Translations under genes and position numbers: made by a program
Shown here: in pieces, positions 1 through 9,999 of the stretch
Position numbering within the stretch: the first letter of the stretch is position 1
Layout of the letters: every line of letters begins with the position of its first letter
Assembly (NCBI GenBank): GCA_937773555.1
Contig: CALJVT010000006.1
Span: 62,001 to 126,000, forward strand
DNA: 64,000 bases
Direction of reading: 5' to 3'
Origin: an uncultured Pseudomonadales bacterium
Lineage (GTDB): Bacteria > Pseudomonadota > Gammaproteobacteria > Pseudomonadales > Balneatricaceae
The notes under the pieces: model-generated
Databases searched by the model: none
Told to the model about the DNA's origin: nothing
Seen by the model: only the letters and a program-made list of their open reading frames with translations

Positions 1-448
1 GGTGTGCAACGACGCTAAGCTCAGTGCCAACTGGGTAACAGGTGAACTTTCGAAATACATGAATCAACACAACGTTGAAATCGATCAAGTTCCAGTGACT
101 GCAGTTCACCTGGGCCAACTTATTAACCGCATCATGGATGACACTATTAATAGCAAAGGTGCCAAAGCTGTATTTGATGAACTGTGGAATCAAGCTGGCG
201 AAGTGGATGCCATTATTGAAGCCAACGGCCTTAAGCAGGTAAGTGATATCGGCGCTATCGAAGCTATGGTAGATGATGTTATTGCCTCAAGCCCTAAGCA
301 AGTGCAGCAATATGCTGACGCAGAAGTAGAAAAAAGAGGCAAAATGCTAGGCTTCTTTATGGGCCAAGTTATGAAAGCCTCCAAAGGCTCAGCTAACCCA
401 GGCCAAGTAAATGGCCTGCTAAAGAAAAAGTTAGACTTGCTCTGCTAA
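1..448 (+). CDS. gatB: Asp/Glu-tRNA(Asn/Gln) amidotransferase subunit B, C-terminal part
   Basis: This is the last ~148 residues of GatB, which runs off the left edge. GatB supplies the kinase/transamidation core of GatCAB, which converts misacylated Glu-tRNA(Gln) or Asp-tRNA(Asn) in the cytoplasm. The visible part is the GatB/YqeY-type helical tail domain, with the family features [10 protein letters not shown] near the left edge and the ending [17 protein letters not shown] followed by LLKKKL. The GTG at base 2 is an internal codon, not a start. The partner genes gatA and gatC would be expected upstream, outside the window. The identification rests on the conserved tail only, but that tail is characteristic. 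Confidence 0.93.
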   Translation, partial: VCNDAKLSANWVTGELSKYMNQHNVEIDQVPVTAVHLGQLINRIMDDTINSKGAKAVFDELWNQAGEVDAIIEANGLKQVSDIGAIEAMVDDVIASSPKQVQQYADAEVEKRGKMLGFFMGQVMKASKGSANPGQVNGLLKKKLDLLC

Positions 449-503
449 TCTGCCCAATGTGGCGAGGAGGCGAGTCTAACCCTGTTTTTTCTTGGGCGGC
501 TAT

Positions 504-1028
504 CTACTCCTCGTCAGCTAGTGCCAAATCTACCATCAAGTCATCAGACAAACCTTCAAGCGCTTGTTGCAAGCTCTCCATGTCAAAATCCTTTGAAACT
601 AACAACTGGGCCCCCGCAACAAACATATCCCCACCAGACATTGATGCACTAACGACCTCTGTATCTAGGCTTTGCACACTTACGCCTTGGGCAACGAATA
701 CGTTAGACACTTCACGCATAATGCCTGGCTTATCATGGCAGGTTAGGTCTAACCAGATTGTTTTTTGAGCGTCAGCATCACCAGCGTCGACACTCTCGTT
801 TAAAGTGACTGCCATACCATGATCACTCAACCCACGTAAGTCTTTCTCGAGTGCTGGAATCACACTCTGCTCAACGTTAACTGTAAGAATGCCGGCAAAC
901 TGGCCAGACAAATGGGCCATGCTAGACTCCTCCCAGCTGGCATCATGGCTATAAATGACTTCGGAAAGCATTTGAATAAGGCCTGGGCGATCTGCACAGA
1001 TTGCAGTAAGTACTAATGTTTTATTCAT
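504..1028 (-). CDS. gcvR: GcvR-like tandem ACT-domain regulator
   Basis: A 174-residue protein made of two ACT domains, roughly residues 4-75 and 90-165, each opening with the ACT signature of a beta strand followed by DRPGL or DKPGI. This is the architecture of GcvR, the glycine-cleavage-system accessory repressor that acts by binding another regulator rather than DNA. The gene is convergent with gatB and lies 20 bp from udk on the same strand, so the two may be cotranscribed. No gcv operon is visible here. An ACT-domain protein of unknown ligand is the alternative; family assignment is firm, physiological role is inferred. Confidence 0.8.
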   Translation of the reverse strand: MNKTLVLTAICADRPGLIQMLSEVIYSHDASWEESSMAHLSGQFAGILTVNVEQSVIPALEKDLRGLSDHGMAVTLNESVDAGDADAQKTIWLDLTCHDKPGIMREVSNVFVAQGVSVQSLDTEVVSASMSGGDMFVAGAQLLVSKDFDMESLQQALEGLSDDLMVDLALADEE

Positions 1029-1048
1029 CGTCTGTCTCCAAGTGTTGC

Positions 1049-1657
1049 TTATGTCAGCATTTGTGCGACACGAGCTTTCAATAATTCTATGGCGGCAGGG
1101 TTTTCACCACCTTCTGGCACAATCAAATCTGCATGCGCACGAGAGGGTGATACATGGTTAAAAAACCCTGGTCTCACAGTAGATTGATACTGTGTTAAGA
1201 CCGATTTCAAATCCCGGCCTCGCTCATTCACATCGCGTTCTAAGCGTCTAATTAAACAAATATCTAACGGCACATCCATAAAAATTCGCAGGTTAAACAA
1301 AGACCGCAAGCGCACTTCAGTAAATAACAAAATCCCTTCTACAATAAGAACTTTGCAAGGTTTCATCAACATTGTTTCTGATTCTCGCAAATGGTCATAA
1401 AAGCTATATATCGGCCGTTTAATAGGCTGGCCAGCAGATAAAGCTTCTATATGTTGAGCCATCAACTCATGGTCCATTGCGTCTGGGTGATCATAGTTAG
1501 TGAGGTTGCGCTGAGCTTTAGACATGTTCCGTTGATCTTTGTAGTAGCTGTCCTCTGACATCATCACCACCTGATCTGAATCGAAGCCTTCTATTACATT
1601 TTTAGCCAACAAACTTTTACCTGAAGCCGATGCTCCAGCAATACCAATAATAACCAC
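1049..1657 (-). CDS. udk: Uridine kinase
   Basis: A 202-residue P-loop kinase of the uridine/cytidine kinase family, which phosphorylates uridine and cytidine to UMP and CMP in pyrimidine salvage. The Walker A segment GIAGASASGKS sits at residues 5-15, the substrate loop contains EDSYYKDQ and NYDHPDA, and the lid carries the RRLERDVNERGR arginine-rich stretch. Length matches the family (about 205-215). The gene is divergent from rsmE across a 46-bp gap. Phosphoribulokinase is the nearest alternative family, but the motifs and short length favour Udk. Confidence 0.92.
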   Translation of the reverse strand: MVIIGIAGASASGKSLLAKNVIEGFDSDQVVMMSEDSYYKDQRNMSKAQRNLTNYDHPDAMDHELMAQHIEALSAGQPIKRPIYSFYDHLRESETMLMKPCKVLIVEGILLFTEVRLRSLFNLRIFMDVPLDICLIRRLERDVNERGRDLKSVLTQYQSTVRPGFFNHVSPSRAHADLIVPEGGENPAAIELLKARVAQMLT

Positions 1658-1703
1658 ACAAACTCCAACACATTATTGTAATCCCCTATTATACTATGCA
1701 GCT

Positions 1704-2420
1704 ATGAATATACTACTTTATAAGGTTAATGAACTGTCCTCCATGGGACAAATTCAAATTACCGACCCTCACCGTCAAACTCACCTTGTTAATGTGATTA
1801 AACCCAACATTGGTGACAGTCTTAGGGTGGGGCAGATTAATGGCGCTATTGGTTTAGGCAAAGTCATCGCTCACAGCGAGCTGGAAACACGGCTTGAAAT
1901 AACACTCAGCCAAAATAGCCCCGCACCCTTGGGGTTAAAATTATTACTAGCCCTGCCTAGGCCTAAAATGATGCGCCGGATATTACAAACCTGCGCCACC
2001 TTAGGAGTGAGCGAAATAACCCTACTAAACAGTGCAAAAGTGGAAAAAAGCTATTGGCAAACGCCACTGTTACAACCCATGAGCATTTATAACAATTTAC
2101 TTTTAGGCCTAGAGCAAGCAGGCACTACACAGTTACCTTTGTTACACAAGGCCGAACTATTTAAACCTTTCGTTGAAGATAAGCTTAGTCATTGGGCTGG
2201 CCATAGTCGAAGGCTTGTAGCTCACCCACGTAACGCTAATGCATGCCCTGATGCAACTCAACAGGCCACAACCTTAGCCATTGGCCCTGAAGGAGGTTTC
2301 ACAGACTATGAAGTGGGTAAATTAGAAGAACAAGGTTTTATACCCTTCTCCCTTGGCCCTCGAATTATGCGAGTAGAAACTGCAATCCCGGTGGCTATTT
2401 CGAGGCTCTGTGCCCTATGA
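1704..2420 (+). CDS. rsmE: 16S rRNA m3U1498 methyltransferase RsmE
   Basis: A 238-residue SPOUT methyltransferase that methylates N3 of U1498 in 16S rRNA. An N-terminal PUA-like region (about 1-70) is followed by the knotted SAM-binding domain. The diagnostic C-terminal segments AIGPEGGFTDYE (near residue 195) and SLGPRIMRVETA (near 217) are present. Its stop codon overlaps the greB start by four bases (ATGA), so the two are probably translationally coupled. Length and motifs are typical. Confidence 0.93.
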   Translation: MNILLYKVNELSSMGQIQITDPHRQTHLVNVIKPNIGDSLRVGQINGAIGLGKVIAHSELETRLEITLSQNSPAPLGLKLLLALPRPKMMRRILQTCATLGVSEITLLNSAKVEKSYWQTPLLQPMSIYNNLLLGLEQAGTTQLPLLHKAELFKPFVEDKLSHWAGHSRRLVAHPRNANACPDATQQATTLAIGPEGGFTDYEVGKLEEQGFIPFSLGPRIMRVETAIPVAISRLCAL

Positions 2421-2947
2421 AATCAGCAAAGCAACGGTTTGCAGGGCGCTACCGCCCACCCGGCCCAAAGCGCTCACCTCTAATCACACCAGAAGGTGCA
2501 GCAGCACTTAAAAATGAGCTAGATGATCTATGGCGTAACAAGCGCCCAGTTATTACTCAAGCGGTGCAGGAAGCAGCGGCTTTGGGAGATCGATCAGAAA
2601 ATGCAGAATACATCTACGGCAAAAAAATGCTCAGGGAAATGGACAGCCGTATTCTTTACCTGCAGAGACGCCTTGACCATATCAAGGTAGTAGAAGGAGT
2701 ACCTGCGGATCTAAAAAAAGTATATTTTGGTGCCTGGGTCACCTTAGTTGACGACGATGACAATGAACGGCGCTATCGAATTGTGGGTGCCGACGAACTT
2801 GACCCTAGCTCAGGTTATATCAGCATAGACTCCCCACTTGCGTTGGCCCTAATAGGCAAAAGGCTGGATGATAGGGTAGAGCTAAGCAACCTTAAAAAAG
2901 GCTATGACATTATTGCTATCAATTACGCAGATGCTGAACCTACCTAA
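2417..2947 (+). CDS. greB: Transcription elongation factor GreB
   Basis: A 176-residue GreA/GreB-family factor that enters the RNA polymerase secondary channel and stimulates cleavage of backtracked transcripts. The N-terminal coiled coil (about 20-95) carries the acidic tip segment LGDRSENAEYIYGKK, and the C-terminal FKBP-like domain follows. The basic N-terminus and overall length favour GreB over GreA. It overlaps rsmE by four bases. Its stop lies against the stop of the convergent MFS gene, with the last four bases shared. Confidence 0.92.
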   Translation: MKSAKQRFAGRYRPPGPKRSPLITPEGAAALKNELDDLWRNKRPVITQAVQEAAALGDRSENAEYIYGKKMLREMDSRILYLQRRLDHIKVVEGVPADLKKVYFGAWVTLVDDDDNERRYRIVGADELDPSSGYISIDSPLALALIGKRLDDRVELSNLKKGYDIIAINYADAEPT

Positions 2948-4362
2948 TGAATAGTGCCCCGCCGGTAGGAAAATGTAGCCGCAATCAAGGCATAACACAC
3001 AGACAATACCATGGTGATTTTTATGACTAACAAGAGCTGAGGGTATAGCTCTGGGGTGATTGCCGCACCTCCCATCGTGACACTAAACAAGGTCATTACA
3101 ATAGCAGAACTCACCATATTGCCCATAGTACGTGCTAAGTTGAGTAACACCGCAGCAATGCTTAGCTTATCCGCTGGCACCGAACCAATAGCCGCATTAT
3201 TATTGGGTGATGAAAAGAACCCAAAACCCAGCCCCAAAAATACTAGTGCGAGCATCACGTACTGCAAAGACGTGTTCATATCTAGCCTAAACAACATGGC
3301 ATAGCCAATGACAAATAATAGGCAACCAAATGTCGAAAGCACTCTAGGCTCAAAACGATCTGATAAGCGACCCGTTATGGGTGCCAATACCATCATAATC
3401 AGTGTTTGAATCAACACAATTTGGCCTGCTTCACTGGGGCTAAGCTGGTGAATATACTGTAGATACAAGCTCAGCAAAAAAACCATAGAGAAACTAGAGC
3501 CGTAGATAAAGAAAGCGGATAACAAAGAACGGTTGAAAATGCGATTAGCCCTTAACGCAGATAGTCGAATTAAAGGTGATTCAATTTTCGACTGGTGCCA
3601 TACAAAGACAGCCAAAAGCACTAACCCAAAAATGGCTAAAAGTGCAAACCGCCAATCTGTTAGGCGTGACAACCCCATCATAAACGCGCTGACCCAAGCT
3701 GCAAAAATTAAACTACCTTGCCAATCGAATTTAGCTCTTAAATCTGATTTCCAATCGCCTTTTACATAGGCAGACAGCACCACTAGGCATAAGATTAAGA
3801 TCGGAATAGGGGCCCAAAATACACTTTTCCAACCCCAGTGCTCAGTTAACCATCCCCCAATTAAAGGGCCAAGAGTTAGCCCTAAATAAACTGACGAAGC
3901 GGCAATACCGAGGGCTTGGCCACGGTTTGAATTGGCATAAACCACACCAATAATTGCCATACTGGTGCCATATACCATAGAGCTAGAAATACCTTGAGCA
4001 ACACGAATAAACAGCAAGGTACCAATAGATTGTGGTAACAAAACACACACTGAAGAGACGATAAACAACACTATTCCAGTAACAAATACACGTTTGCGTC
4101 CAACGATGTCCGCTATGCGGCCTATGGGCAATAAAAACACCACATTACCCCATAACATTGCCACTGGAATCCAGCTTACTCCAGACGCGCTAGCTTGCAG
4201 GTCCTCAGCAATTCGCGGTATGGCAATATTCACTGCAGAAAGCGCTAGAGAGCAAACCATCATCACCAAACCCACACTCACAAGCGCCATGCGCCTGGCG
4301 TTAGGTGTTTGATCGTAATAGGATTGTAGTTGTGTCGCGTTCATTTTTGCCATTATACTCAC
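2944..4362 (-). CDS. MFS transporter, drug:H+ antiporter-2 type
   Basis: A 472-residue integral membrane protein with about 14 hydrophobic segments, as in the EmrB/QacA (DHA2) multidrug efflux group. After the first segments it shows the MFS loop motif GRIADIVGRKRVFVTG (about 85-100) and the motif C-like GLTLGPLIGGWLTEHWGWKSVF (given here as GPLIGGW, near 165). The substrate cannot be told from sequence. It stands alone: convergent with greB and divergent from the DUF1853 gene. An upstream in-frame start is not needed; the ATG at 4362 is 30 bp from the opposing gene start. Confidence 0.85.
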   Translation of the reverse strand: MSIMAKMNATQLQSYYDQTPNARRMALVSVGLVMMVCSLALSAVNIAIPRIAEDLQASASGVSWIPVAMLWGNVVFLLPIGRIADIVGRKRVFVTGIVLFIVSSVCVLLPQSIGTLLFIRVAQGISSSMVYGTSMAIIGVVYANSNRGQALGIAASSVYLGLTLGPLIGGWLTEHWGWKSVFWAPIPILILCLVVLSAYVKGDWKSDLRAKFDWQGSLIFAAWVSAFMMGLSRLTDWRFALLAIFGLVLLAVFVWHQSKIESPLIRLSALRANRIFNRSLLSAFFIYGSSFSMVFLLSLYLQYIHQLSPSEAGQIVLIQTLIMMVLAPITGRLSDRFEPRVLSTFGCLLFVIGYAMLFRLDMNTSLQYVMLALVFLGLGFGFFSSPNNNAAIGSVPADKLSIAAVLLNLARTMGNMVSSAIVMTLFSVTMGGAAITPELYPQLLLVIKITMVLSVCYALIAATFSYRRGTIH

Positions 4363-4391
4363 TTATTAAATTAGAACCTAGGACGATTATT

Positions 4392-5309
4392 GTGGGCCAA
4401 CAAGATCAACAAAATCATCAATCTGGATGCCCTATTACAGTGGATATTCAGCAAGACTTGTATTGGTTACTGCAAAGCCAAACCTTAATGCTAGAAACGC
4501 CAGAAGTGGGTGTGTTTAATCCTCAAGATCTAACTTATAAGGCCAGTAAAGCCACCACCTGCGTAAAAACCTACCCTGCTCAGCCAGCTTATCGTTTGGG
4601 AAAACATTTTGAAGATTGTGTAGAGCATTGGTTTGAGTCATCGTTGACTAACAAAATTTTAGCCCGGAACCTAGTGATCCAAAGCGCTGAACGAACACTT
4701 GGGGAACTAGACCTTATATACCAAAATAATGCGTTAGAAATAGTTCATCTAGAGCTTGCCATAAAATTTTATTTACTCAATAAGGGTGGCACACAATTAA
4801 CCGACTTTGTTGGCCCCGCTGGACACGATCGATTAGACCTTAAGTGGGATCGGTTACGGCAACACCAGCTCCCATTGAGCCATACTGGGCAAGTATTAAA
4901 TTTCTTCAAGCAACACAGTTTACCCCTGCCTACACGTCAACAATTACTGTTAACAGGCATGCTGTTTTACGCCTATGAAAACTGGCAATCAACCTTTGTT
5001 GAGGGTATAGGACTTAATCCACAGCATCAGCGGGGTTGGTGGTTAGAGCACCATGAACTTGCACAACTGAAGACGACCCATGGGCCAGAACGAGGTTTCA
5101 TTATTTTACCCAAATGGCATTGGATCGGCGGGCCAAGGCATTATAGCGAACCCAAGCCTATCGATTATAAACAACTTATGGTGGGCACTTCGGCAGACCC
5201 TTGGCCCAACATGGTGTTGATGTATGAACGCGTGAATAGCCATCAGCCTTGGGTATGCAAAAATCGTGGCTTAATCTTGTCCACAAAAAAGCCCCCGCTA
5301 GTTTCCTAA
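4392..5309 (+). CDS. DUF1853 family protein
   Basis: A 305-residue soluble protein matching DUF1853: the family segments DLYWLLQSQTLM near the N-terminus, then RLGKHFEDCVEHWFE, RTLGELDLIYQN and LELAIKFYLL. No biochemical function is established; the ELD and LELAIKFYL spacing resembles a PD-(D/E)XK nuclease core, which is inference. I chose the GTG at 4392 because an AGGA box ends 8 bases upstream, and longer in-frame versions would run into the divergent MFS gene. A terminator hairpin follows immediately. Confidence 0.75.
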   Translation: MGQQDQQNHQSGCPITVDIQQDLYWLLQSQTLMLETPEVGVFNPQDLTYKASKATTCVKTYPAQPAYRLGKHFEDCVEHWFESSLTNKILARNLVIQSAERTLGELDLIYQNNALEIVHLELAIKFYLLNKGGTQLTDFVGPAGHDRLDLKWDRLRQHQLPLSHTGQVLNFFKQHSLPLPTRQQLLLTGMLFYAYENWQSTFVEGIGLNPQHQRGWWLEHHELAQLKTTHGPERGFIILPKWHWIGGPRHYSEPKPIDYKQLMVGTSADPWPNMVLMYERVNSHQPWVCKNRGLILSTKKPPLVS

Positions 5310-5317
5310 CGAGGGCT
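5290..5317. terminator. Bidirectional intrinsic terminator
   Basis: AGCCCCCGCTAG and CTAACGAGGGCT form a 12-bp stem (with G-T pairs) around a 4-base loop. It is followed by a T-rich tract on the plus strand and an A6 run (T6 on the minus strand), so it can end both the DUF1853 transcript and the convergent tRNA operon. Confidence 0.75.
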
Positions 5318-5328
5318 GTTTCTTATAA

Positions 5329-5404
5329 TGGTGGGTCGTGGGCGGCTCGAACGCCCGACCAATTGGTTAAAAGCCAACTGCTCTACCAACTGAGCTAACG
5401 ACCC
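5329..5404 (-). tRNA. tRNA-Lys (anticodon TTT), copy 1
   Basis: A complete cloverleaf with encoded CCA on the minus strand: acceptor GGGTCGT pairs with ACGACCC, D arm AGCTCAGTTGGTAGAGCA, anticodon loop CTTTTAA giving TTT, T arm GTTCGAGCC. It is the most downstream gene of a Ser-Lys-Lys operon and is identical to the copy 199 bp upstream. Confidence 0.97.
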
Positions 5405-5527
5405 AAATTCTCTGCAGGGCTTGGTAGATTGTGCCCCTTAATACGTAGCATTAACTGCTTACTACGGTGAAATTTAACAGCCAATTACGCTGTAAAATTA
5501 ACATTAACCGGTTAACACGGTTTAATA

Positions 5528-5603
5528 TGGTGGGTCGTGGGCGGCTCGAACGCCCGACCAATTGGTTAAAAGCCAACTGCTCTACCAACTGAGCTAACGA
5601 CCC
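5528..5603 (-). tRNA. tRNA-Lys (anticodon TTT), copy 2
   Basis: Identical over all 76 bases to the other tRNA-Lys. About 45 bases of 5' leader (plus-strand positions 5604-5650 against 5405-5451) are also nearly identical, so the duplicated unit includes the leader as well as the tRNA. Expected to be cotranscribed with tRNA-Ser. Confidence 0.97.
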
Positions 5604-5710
5604 AAATTCTCTGCAGGGCTTGGTAGATTGTGCCCCTTAATCCGTAGTAATAACTGTTTACTAGGCTACTGCTCACATGCGGCTATAAAACCACACCTGC
5701 AAAAATAAAA

Positions 5711-5801
5711 TGGCGGAGGAGGAGAGATTCGAACTCTCGGTGGGCTATTAACCCACGACGGTTTTCAAGACCGTTGCATTCGACCACTCTGCCACCCCTC
5801 C
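5711..5801 (-). tRNA. tRNA-Ser (anticodon TGA)
   Basis: A 91-base class II tRNA with long variable arm and encoded CCA. Acceptor GGAGGGG pairs with CTCCTCC, the anticodon loop CTTGAAA gives TGA, and the variable-arm stem is GTGGGTTAATAGCCCAC. First gene of the tRNA operon. Confidence 0.96.
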
Positions 5802-5814
5802 GCAGAGAGCGCGT

Positions 5815-5842
5815 ATAGTAAACCATTGAGATTCAGAGTCAA
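5815..5842 (-). promoter_or_regulatory. Predicted promoter of the tRNA-Ser-Lys-Lys operon
   Basis: On the minus strand TTGACT (-35, plus 5837-5842) and TACTAT (-10, plus 5815-5820) are 16 bp apart, followed by the GC-rich discriminator ACGCGCTC typical of growth-rate-controlled stable RNA promoters. Confidence 0.6.
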
Positions 5843-5902
5843 GCACCTATGCCCACACTAGCTTAAAAAATACCAAAAAAAGGCAAAAAACGTGAAAAAA
5901 AA

Positions 5903-6649
5903 TTAAATTGTGCCACAGCTTGGACAGTGTACGTCTTTAGGTAAGGTAAAAGTTTGCCAGTGCATGGTTTTTGCGTCCAATAACAACAGCTTACCCACTA
6001 ATGGCTCACCAAGGTTAGAAAGCACTTTAATGGCTTCCATCGCTTGAATCGCACCCACAATACCAACCAGTGGTGCCATCACCCCATTGGTTGAACAGGT
6101 TAGTTCTTGCTCTCCTGTGAACTGCATTAAACAATGGTAGCAAGGTGCGTTGGCTTGTCGAGGGTCTACTACAGTAATCTGGCCCTCCATACGAATAGCT
6201 GCGCCAGAAACCAAGGGTGTTTGATACTGCAGACACGCTTTATTCACTGCTAAACGGGTGACTAAATTATCACAACAATCTAATACAATATCAGCTTTTT
6301 TTACCTCTTCAGCTAAATCTTCATCCTTAAGCCGCTGCTGAACAGCTTTCACCAGCACACCACTATTAATTGCTGCAATACTCTGTTGGGCAGACACCAC
6401 CTTACTTACGCCTACGTCAGCTTCGCTATGAATGATCTGACGCTGCAAGTTAGAATAATCCACGAGGTCGTCGTCTACCAACACCAATGTGCCTAAGCCA
6501 GCCGACGCCAAATACAAAGCCACGGGGCTGCCCAAGCCGCCTAAACCAATAATGAGCACTCTAGAACTCAATAAACGTTGCTGACCTTGATAATCAAATT
6601 CTGGCAACATTATTTGCCGACTGTAACGCTGTAACTGCTCATCATTCAT
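5903..6649 (-). CDS. moeB: Molybdopterin-synthase adenylyltransferase MoeB (ThiF/MoeB family)
   Basis: A 248-residue E1-like enzyme that adenylates the C-terminal glycine of MoaD (or ThiS) for sulfur transfer. The nucleotide-binding stretch IIGLGGLGSP lies at residues 33-42, the E1 arginine and Asp residues at SNLQRQ near 66-71, and the zinc ligands at C170-x2-C173 and C242-x2-C245. There is no C-terminal rhodanese domain. It is the last gene of the hemA-prfA-prmC-moeB run, an order found in many gammaproteobacteria. Distinguishing MoeB from ThiF by sequence alone is not certain. Confidence 0.85.
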   Translation of the reverse strand: MNDEQLQRYSRQIMLPEFDYQGQQRLLSSRVLIIGLGGLGSPVALYLASAGLGTLVLVDDDLVDYSNLQRQIIHSEADVGVSKVVSAQQSIAAINSGVLVKAVQQRLKDEDLAEEVKKADIVLDCCDNLVTRLAVNKACLQYQTPLVSGAAIRMEGQITVVDPRQANAPCYHCLMQFTGEQELTCSTNGVMAPLVGIVGAIQAMEAIKVLSNLGEPLVGKLLLLDAKTMHWQTFTLPKDVHCPSCGTI

Positions 6650-6664
6650 ACATTAGTCCTAAGG

Positions 6665-7594
6665 CTATCTGCCTAGTTCTATAGCTGGCACTCTGCCAGA
6701 CCACTGACCGTAAGTTACCCTGTCGTGGTCATTATAATCCTTTCGTGTGGCAACCAACTCAAACCCTAAGCAAGCTAACAGTTTTGCCACTTTCAAGCCT
6801 TGATCATAACCGTGCTCAATCACTAACCAGCCACCTTCTGCCAACAACTGCGATGCTTGCCTTACAATAATGTTTATATCTGCCATTCCATGATCATTAG
6901 CTACAAGCGCTGATAGTGGTTCAAAACGCACATCACCTTGGCTTAAATGTGGGTCTTGTGCGTCGATATAAGGGGGATTACTAACCACACAGTGCAGCGG
7001 CTTGTTAACATCTTTAACTAAACCCTGCGCCCAGTTACCCCGGTAGAAATTCACTCGCTCTAAGTCGCATCTGTGGGCGTTAATTTTAGCCAGATTGACA
7101 GCCTCAGGTGATTGATCTACACCTGTAACGCTCCAGTGGGGGTATTCACTGGCTAAAGCCAGAGCAATTGCGCCACTACCGGTGCCCAGATCTATTACTC
7201 TAGCCTGCGTTGGCAAGTTTAGATCAAGCACAACTTCTACTATTAATTCTGTTTCTGGACGCGGAATTAGGGTAGAGGCATCTATTTGTAAATCTAACGT
7301 CCAAAAACCCTGTTGCCCAAGCAAATGAGCAACAGGTCTGCCCAAACAGCGCTCCAACACCAGGTATTCAAAGCGCTGCCACTGTGGTTTCATCACAGGT
7401 TTGTCTGGCCAAGCGTAGAGGCTGGCCTGGGTAATAGATAGCACATAGCACAGCAGTAACTCAGCATCTAACCGAGCACTATCGGTTGCCTCTGAAGACT
7501 TCTTCAGGGTTTCCTTAGCCCAAACAATGGCCTGCTGCCAAGTATAGTTTGAGCAGAGGTTAGGTTGAGGGCTTGAGGAGTAATTAGCCTTCAT
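6665..7594 (-). CDS. prmC: Release factor glutamine N5-methyltransferase
   Basis: Methylates the glutamine of the GGQ motif of release factors. The 309-residue protein has an N-terminal helical domain, the SAM site [13 protein letters not shown] (135-147) and the catalytic NPPY at 206-209, preceded by the IPRPETE segment at 110-116. It is about 25 residues longer than usual at the N-terminus; the real start may be downstream, although the annotated ATG overlaps the end of prfA by 11 bases, as expected for coupling. Its substrate gene prfA is directly upstream. Confidence 0.92.
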   Translation of the reverse strand: MKANYSSSPQPNLCSNYTWQQAIVWAKETLKKSSEATDSARLDAELLLCYVLSITQASLYAWPDKPVMKPQWQRFEYLVLERCLGRPVAHLLGQQGFWTLDLQIDASTLIPRPETELIVEVVLDLNLPTQARVIDLGTGSGAIALALASEYPHWSVTGVDQSPEAVNLAKINAHRCDLERVNFYRGNWAQGLVKDVNKPLHCVVSNPPYIDAQDPHLSQGDVRFEPLSALVANDHGMADINIIVRQASQLLAEGGWLVIEHGYDQGLKVAKLLACLGFELVATRKDYNDHDRVTYGQWSGRVPAIELGR

Positions 7595-8675
7595 TTTCTG
7601 CTAACGAGGCCAATAAATTAGCCTGATGCTCATTACTTAACGGTTCGATAATACAATTCACATCACCTTCCATAATATCGGCCAGCTTATAAAGCGTCAG
7701 ATTGATACGATGATCTGTTACTCGGCCCTGAGGATAATTATAGGTACGAATACGCTCAGATCGGTCACCACTGCCTACTAAACTCTTGCGAGCATCTGCT
7801 TGCTCTGCAGCAACGACTTCTTGGGCGCTGGACAAAAGCCTGGATGCTAACAGAGACATTGCCCGAGCTTTGTTCTTGTGTTGTGAGCGCTCATCTTGAC
7901 ACTCTACTACCGTGCCCGTTGGCAAGTGAGTGATGCGAATAGCCGAGTCCGTTTTATTAACGTGCTGGCCACCAGCACCAGACGCTCGAAACGTATCGAT
8001 GCGCAAATCACCTTTATTAATATCGACATCATCCACCGAATCAACTTCTGGCATCACAGCTACAGTGCAGGCGGACGTATGTATACGGCCTTGAGATTCC
8101 GTTTCTGGAACTCGCTGCACTCGGTGAGCACCCGACTCAAATTTTAGCCTTGAGTAAACATCATTGCCTACCATTCGGGTAATTATTTCACGATAGCCAC
8201 CATGCTCGCCTTCATTCTGACTGACAATCTCTACCTTCCAACCCATGTTTTCGGCATAGCGCGTGTACATACGATAGAGGTCTCCAGCAAAAATAGCAGC
8301 TTCATCACCGCCAGTACCGGCACGAATTTCTACAAAAGTATTGTGGCCATCGTTTGGATCTTTTGGCAGTAGAAGCTTTTGCAAGTCTAATTCTAATTCT
8401 GCTTGACGTTTCTTGCCATCAAGAATTTCTTCTTCCGCCATGGCTTTCATTTCAGCGTCATCTTCAGCCAGCATTAACTGAGCTTCCTCCATGTCAGCTT
8501 GCAGCTGAACGTATTGTCCATAATTTTTTACGACATCTTCAAGCTCTGCATATTCTTTTGAATAAGCCCGAAATTTATCTTGATCCATGATCACTTCAGC
8601 GACGCCCAATAGGGCTTCTAGCTCTTCGTAGCGATCCTGTAAGCGTTCTAATTTACTAAGTATTGAGGCTTTCAT
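7584..8675 (-). CDS. prfA: Peptide chain release factor 1
   Basis: Recognises UAA and UAG stop codons and triggers peptidyl-tRNA hydrolysis. The 363-residue protein carries the [13 protein letters not shown] catalytic loop near residue 230, and the codon-recognition segment expected of RF1 follows the central [14 protein letters not shown] region. Length equals that of typical RF1. It overlaps hemA by 4 bases and prmC by 11, making a tightly coupled operon. Confidence 0.96.
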   Translation of the reverse strand: MKASILSKLERLQDRYEELEALLGVAEVIMDQDKFRAYSKEYAELEDVVKNYGQYVQLQADMEEAQLMLAEDDAEMKAMAEEEILDGKKRQAELELDLQKLLLPKDPNDGHNTFVEIRAGTGGDEAAIFAGDLYRMYTRYAENMGWKVEIVSQNEGEHGGYREIITRMVGNDVYSRLKFESGAHRVQRVPETESQGRIHTSACTVAVMPEVDSVDDVDINKGDLRIDTFRASGAGGQHVNKTDSAIRITHLPTGTVVECQDERSQHKNKARAMSLLASRLLSSAQEVVAAEQADARKSLVGSGDRSERIRTYNYPQGRVTDHRINLTLYKLADIMEGDVNCIIEPLSNEHQANLLASLAENEG

Positions 8676-9949
8676 AAGGTTTTGTTCAAATCAAACATGG
8701 TTTGCAATAACGCTAGGCTTTGGTCATCGCCTAACGCACTGGCTTTCTTTAATTGCACCGTGGGCGCATGCATCATTTTATTGGTAAGATCTCGGGCAAG
8801 TCGCTGCATTACAACCTGAGCGTCCTCACCCTTGGCTAGCTTAGCCATAGCACGGTCTAGTTCGTCATCTCGCAACGCTTCCATACTTTGCCGGTAACCT
8901 CGGATACTGCCAACAGCATCTAAGGAACGTTCAGATTCCAAGTAGGTGACAAGGCCTTCTTCAATCATCACTTCGGCAGTTTTTGCTGCTTCTTGTCGAG
9001 AACGCATGCCTTCATCTATGACATCTTTTAAATCATCAACAGTAAATAAATAGACGTCATCTAGCTCATCAACTTCGGCTTCAATATCGCGAGGCACTGC
9101 AATATCTACCATAAACATCAGTTTGTGTTTACGCTGCCTGAGGGCCCGCTCAACTGCACCTTTACCTAGTATGGGTAATTGACTTGCAGTGGAGGAAATA
9201 ACAATATCAGCAGCCGCTAGGTGATCTGGAATATCAGACAGCAAAATGGCTTGAGCGTTAAATTCAAGTGCCAAATCTTCAGCGCGTGCCAAGGTCCGAT
9301 TGGCGACAATAATTTTTTTGACACCGGCATCATGTAAATGCCGAGCGACTAGCTCAATGGTCTCACCTGCTCCAATGAGCAAAGCTGACTGATCTTCCAG
9401 ACGAGCAAAAATTTGTTTTGCCATTGTCACAGCAGCGAAGGCGACAGATACTGGGTTTTCACCAATAGCTGTATGGGTCCGGACATACTTGGCCATATTA
9501 AAGGCGCTTTGAAACATGCGTATCAAATGGCTTGTGGCAGTTTTTTCCTGCCGGGCAACAGAGAAGCTAGATTTCAACTGGCCCAATATTTGCGGCTCAC
9601 CCAGCACCATAGAATCTAATCCACTGGCCACTCGCATCATGTGTTTCACAGCTTGGTCAGCCTGCTGAAAATAACTATGATGTTGCACTTGATCTAGCGC
9701 CACTTGGTGAAAATTAGCCAGCCATTGGGCCACTACTAAATTACACTCTTCTGATTGTTTAGGGTCTGCGGGCAATCTGCCATAAACTTCAGTGCGGTTA
9801 CATGTAGATAAAATGGCCGCTTCTGAAATTGCAGTTTGGCTTACTAACTGCTGGAGAGCAGACGCCGTTATTTCTGGCGCAAAGGCTAGCTTTTCGCGCA
9901 CGTCGATAGGGGCTGTGGTGTGATTAATGCCAAATACAAACAAGGTCAT
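8672..9949 (-). CDS. hemA: Glutamyl-tRNA reductase
   Basis: Reduces glutamyl-tRNA to glutamate-1-semialdehyde, the first committed step of C5-pathway tetrapyrrole synthesis. The 425-residue protein has the catalytic cysteine C50 in [10 protein letters not shown], the substrate-binding [19 protein letters not shown] region near 105 (only part quoted: [11 protein letters not shown]), an NADPH domain around 180-310 and the C-terminal dimerisation helix. First gene of the hemA-prfA-prmC-moeB operon. Confidence 0.96.
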   Translation of the reverse strand: MTLFVFGINHTTAPIDVREKLAFAPEITASALQQLVSQTAISEAAILSTCNRTEVYGRLPADPKQSEECNLVVAQWLANFHQVALDQVQHHSYFQQADQAVKHMMRVASGLDSMVLGEPQILGQLKSSFSVARQEKTATSHLIRMFQSAFNMAKYVRTHTAIGENPVSVAFAAVTMAKQIFARLEDQSALLIGAGETIELVARHLHDAGVKKIIVANRTLARAEDLALEFNAQAILLSDIPDHLAAADIVISSTASQLPILGKGAVERALRQRKHKLMFMVDIAVPRDIEAEVDELDDVYLFTVDDLKDVIDEGMRSRQEAAKTAEVMIEEGLVTYLESERSLDAVGSIRGYRQSMEALRDDELDRAMAKLAKGEDAQVVMQRLARDLTNKMMHAPTVQLKKASALGDDQSLALLQTMFDLNKTL

Positions 9950-9999
9950 GGAGGTGGTCTGCAGGTACCAAACAATTAAGAAGCGCTATTAAAGTGATC

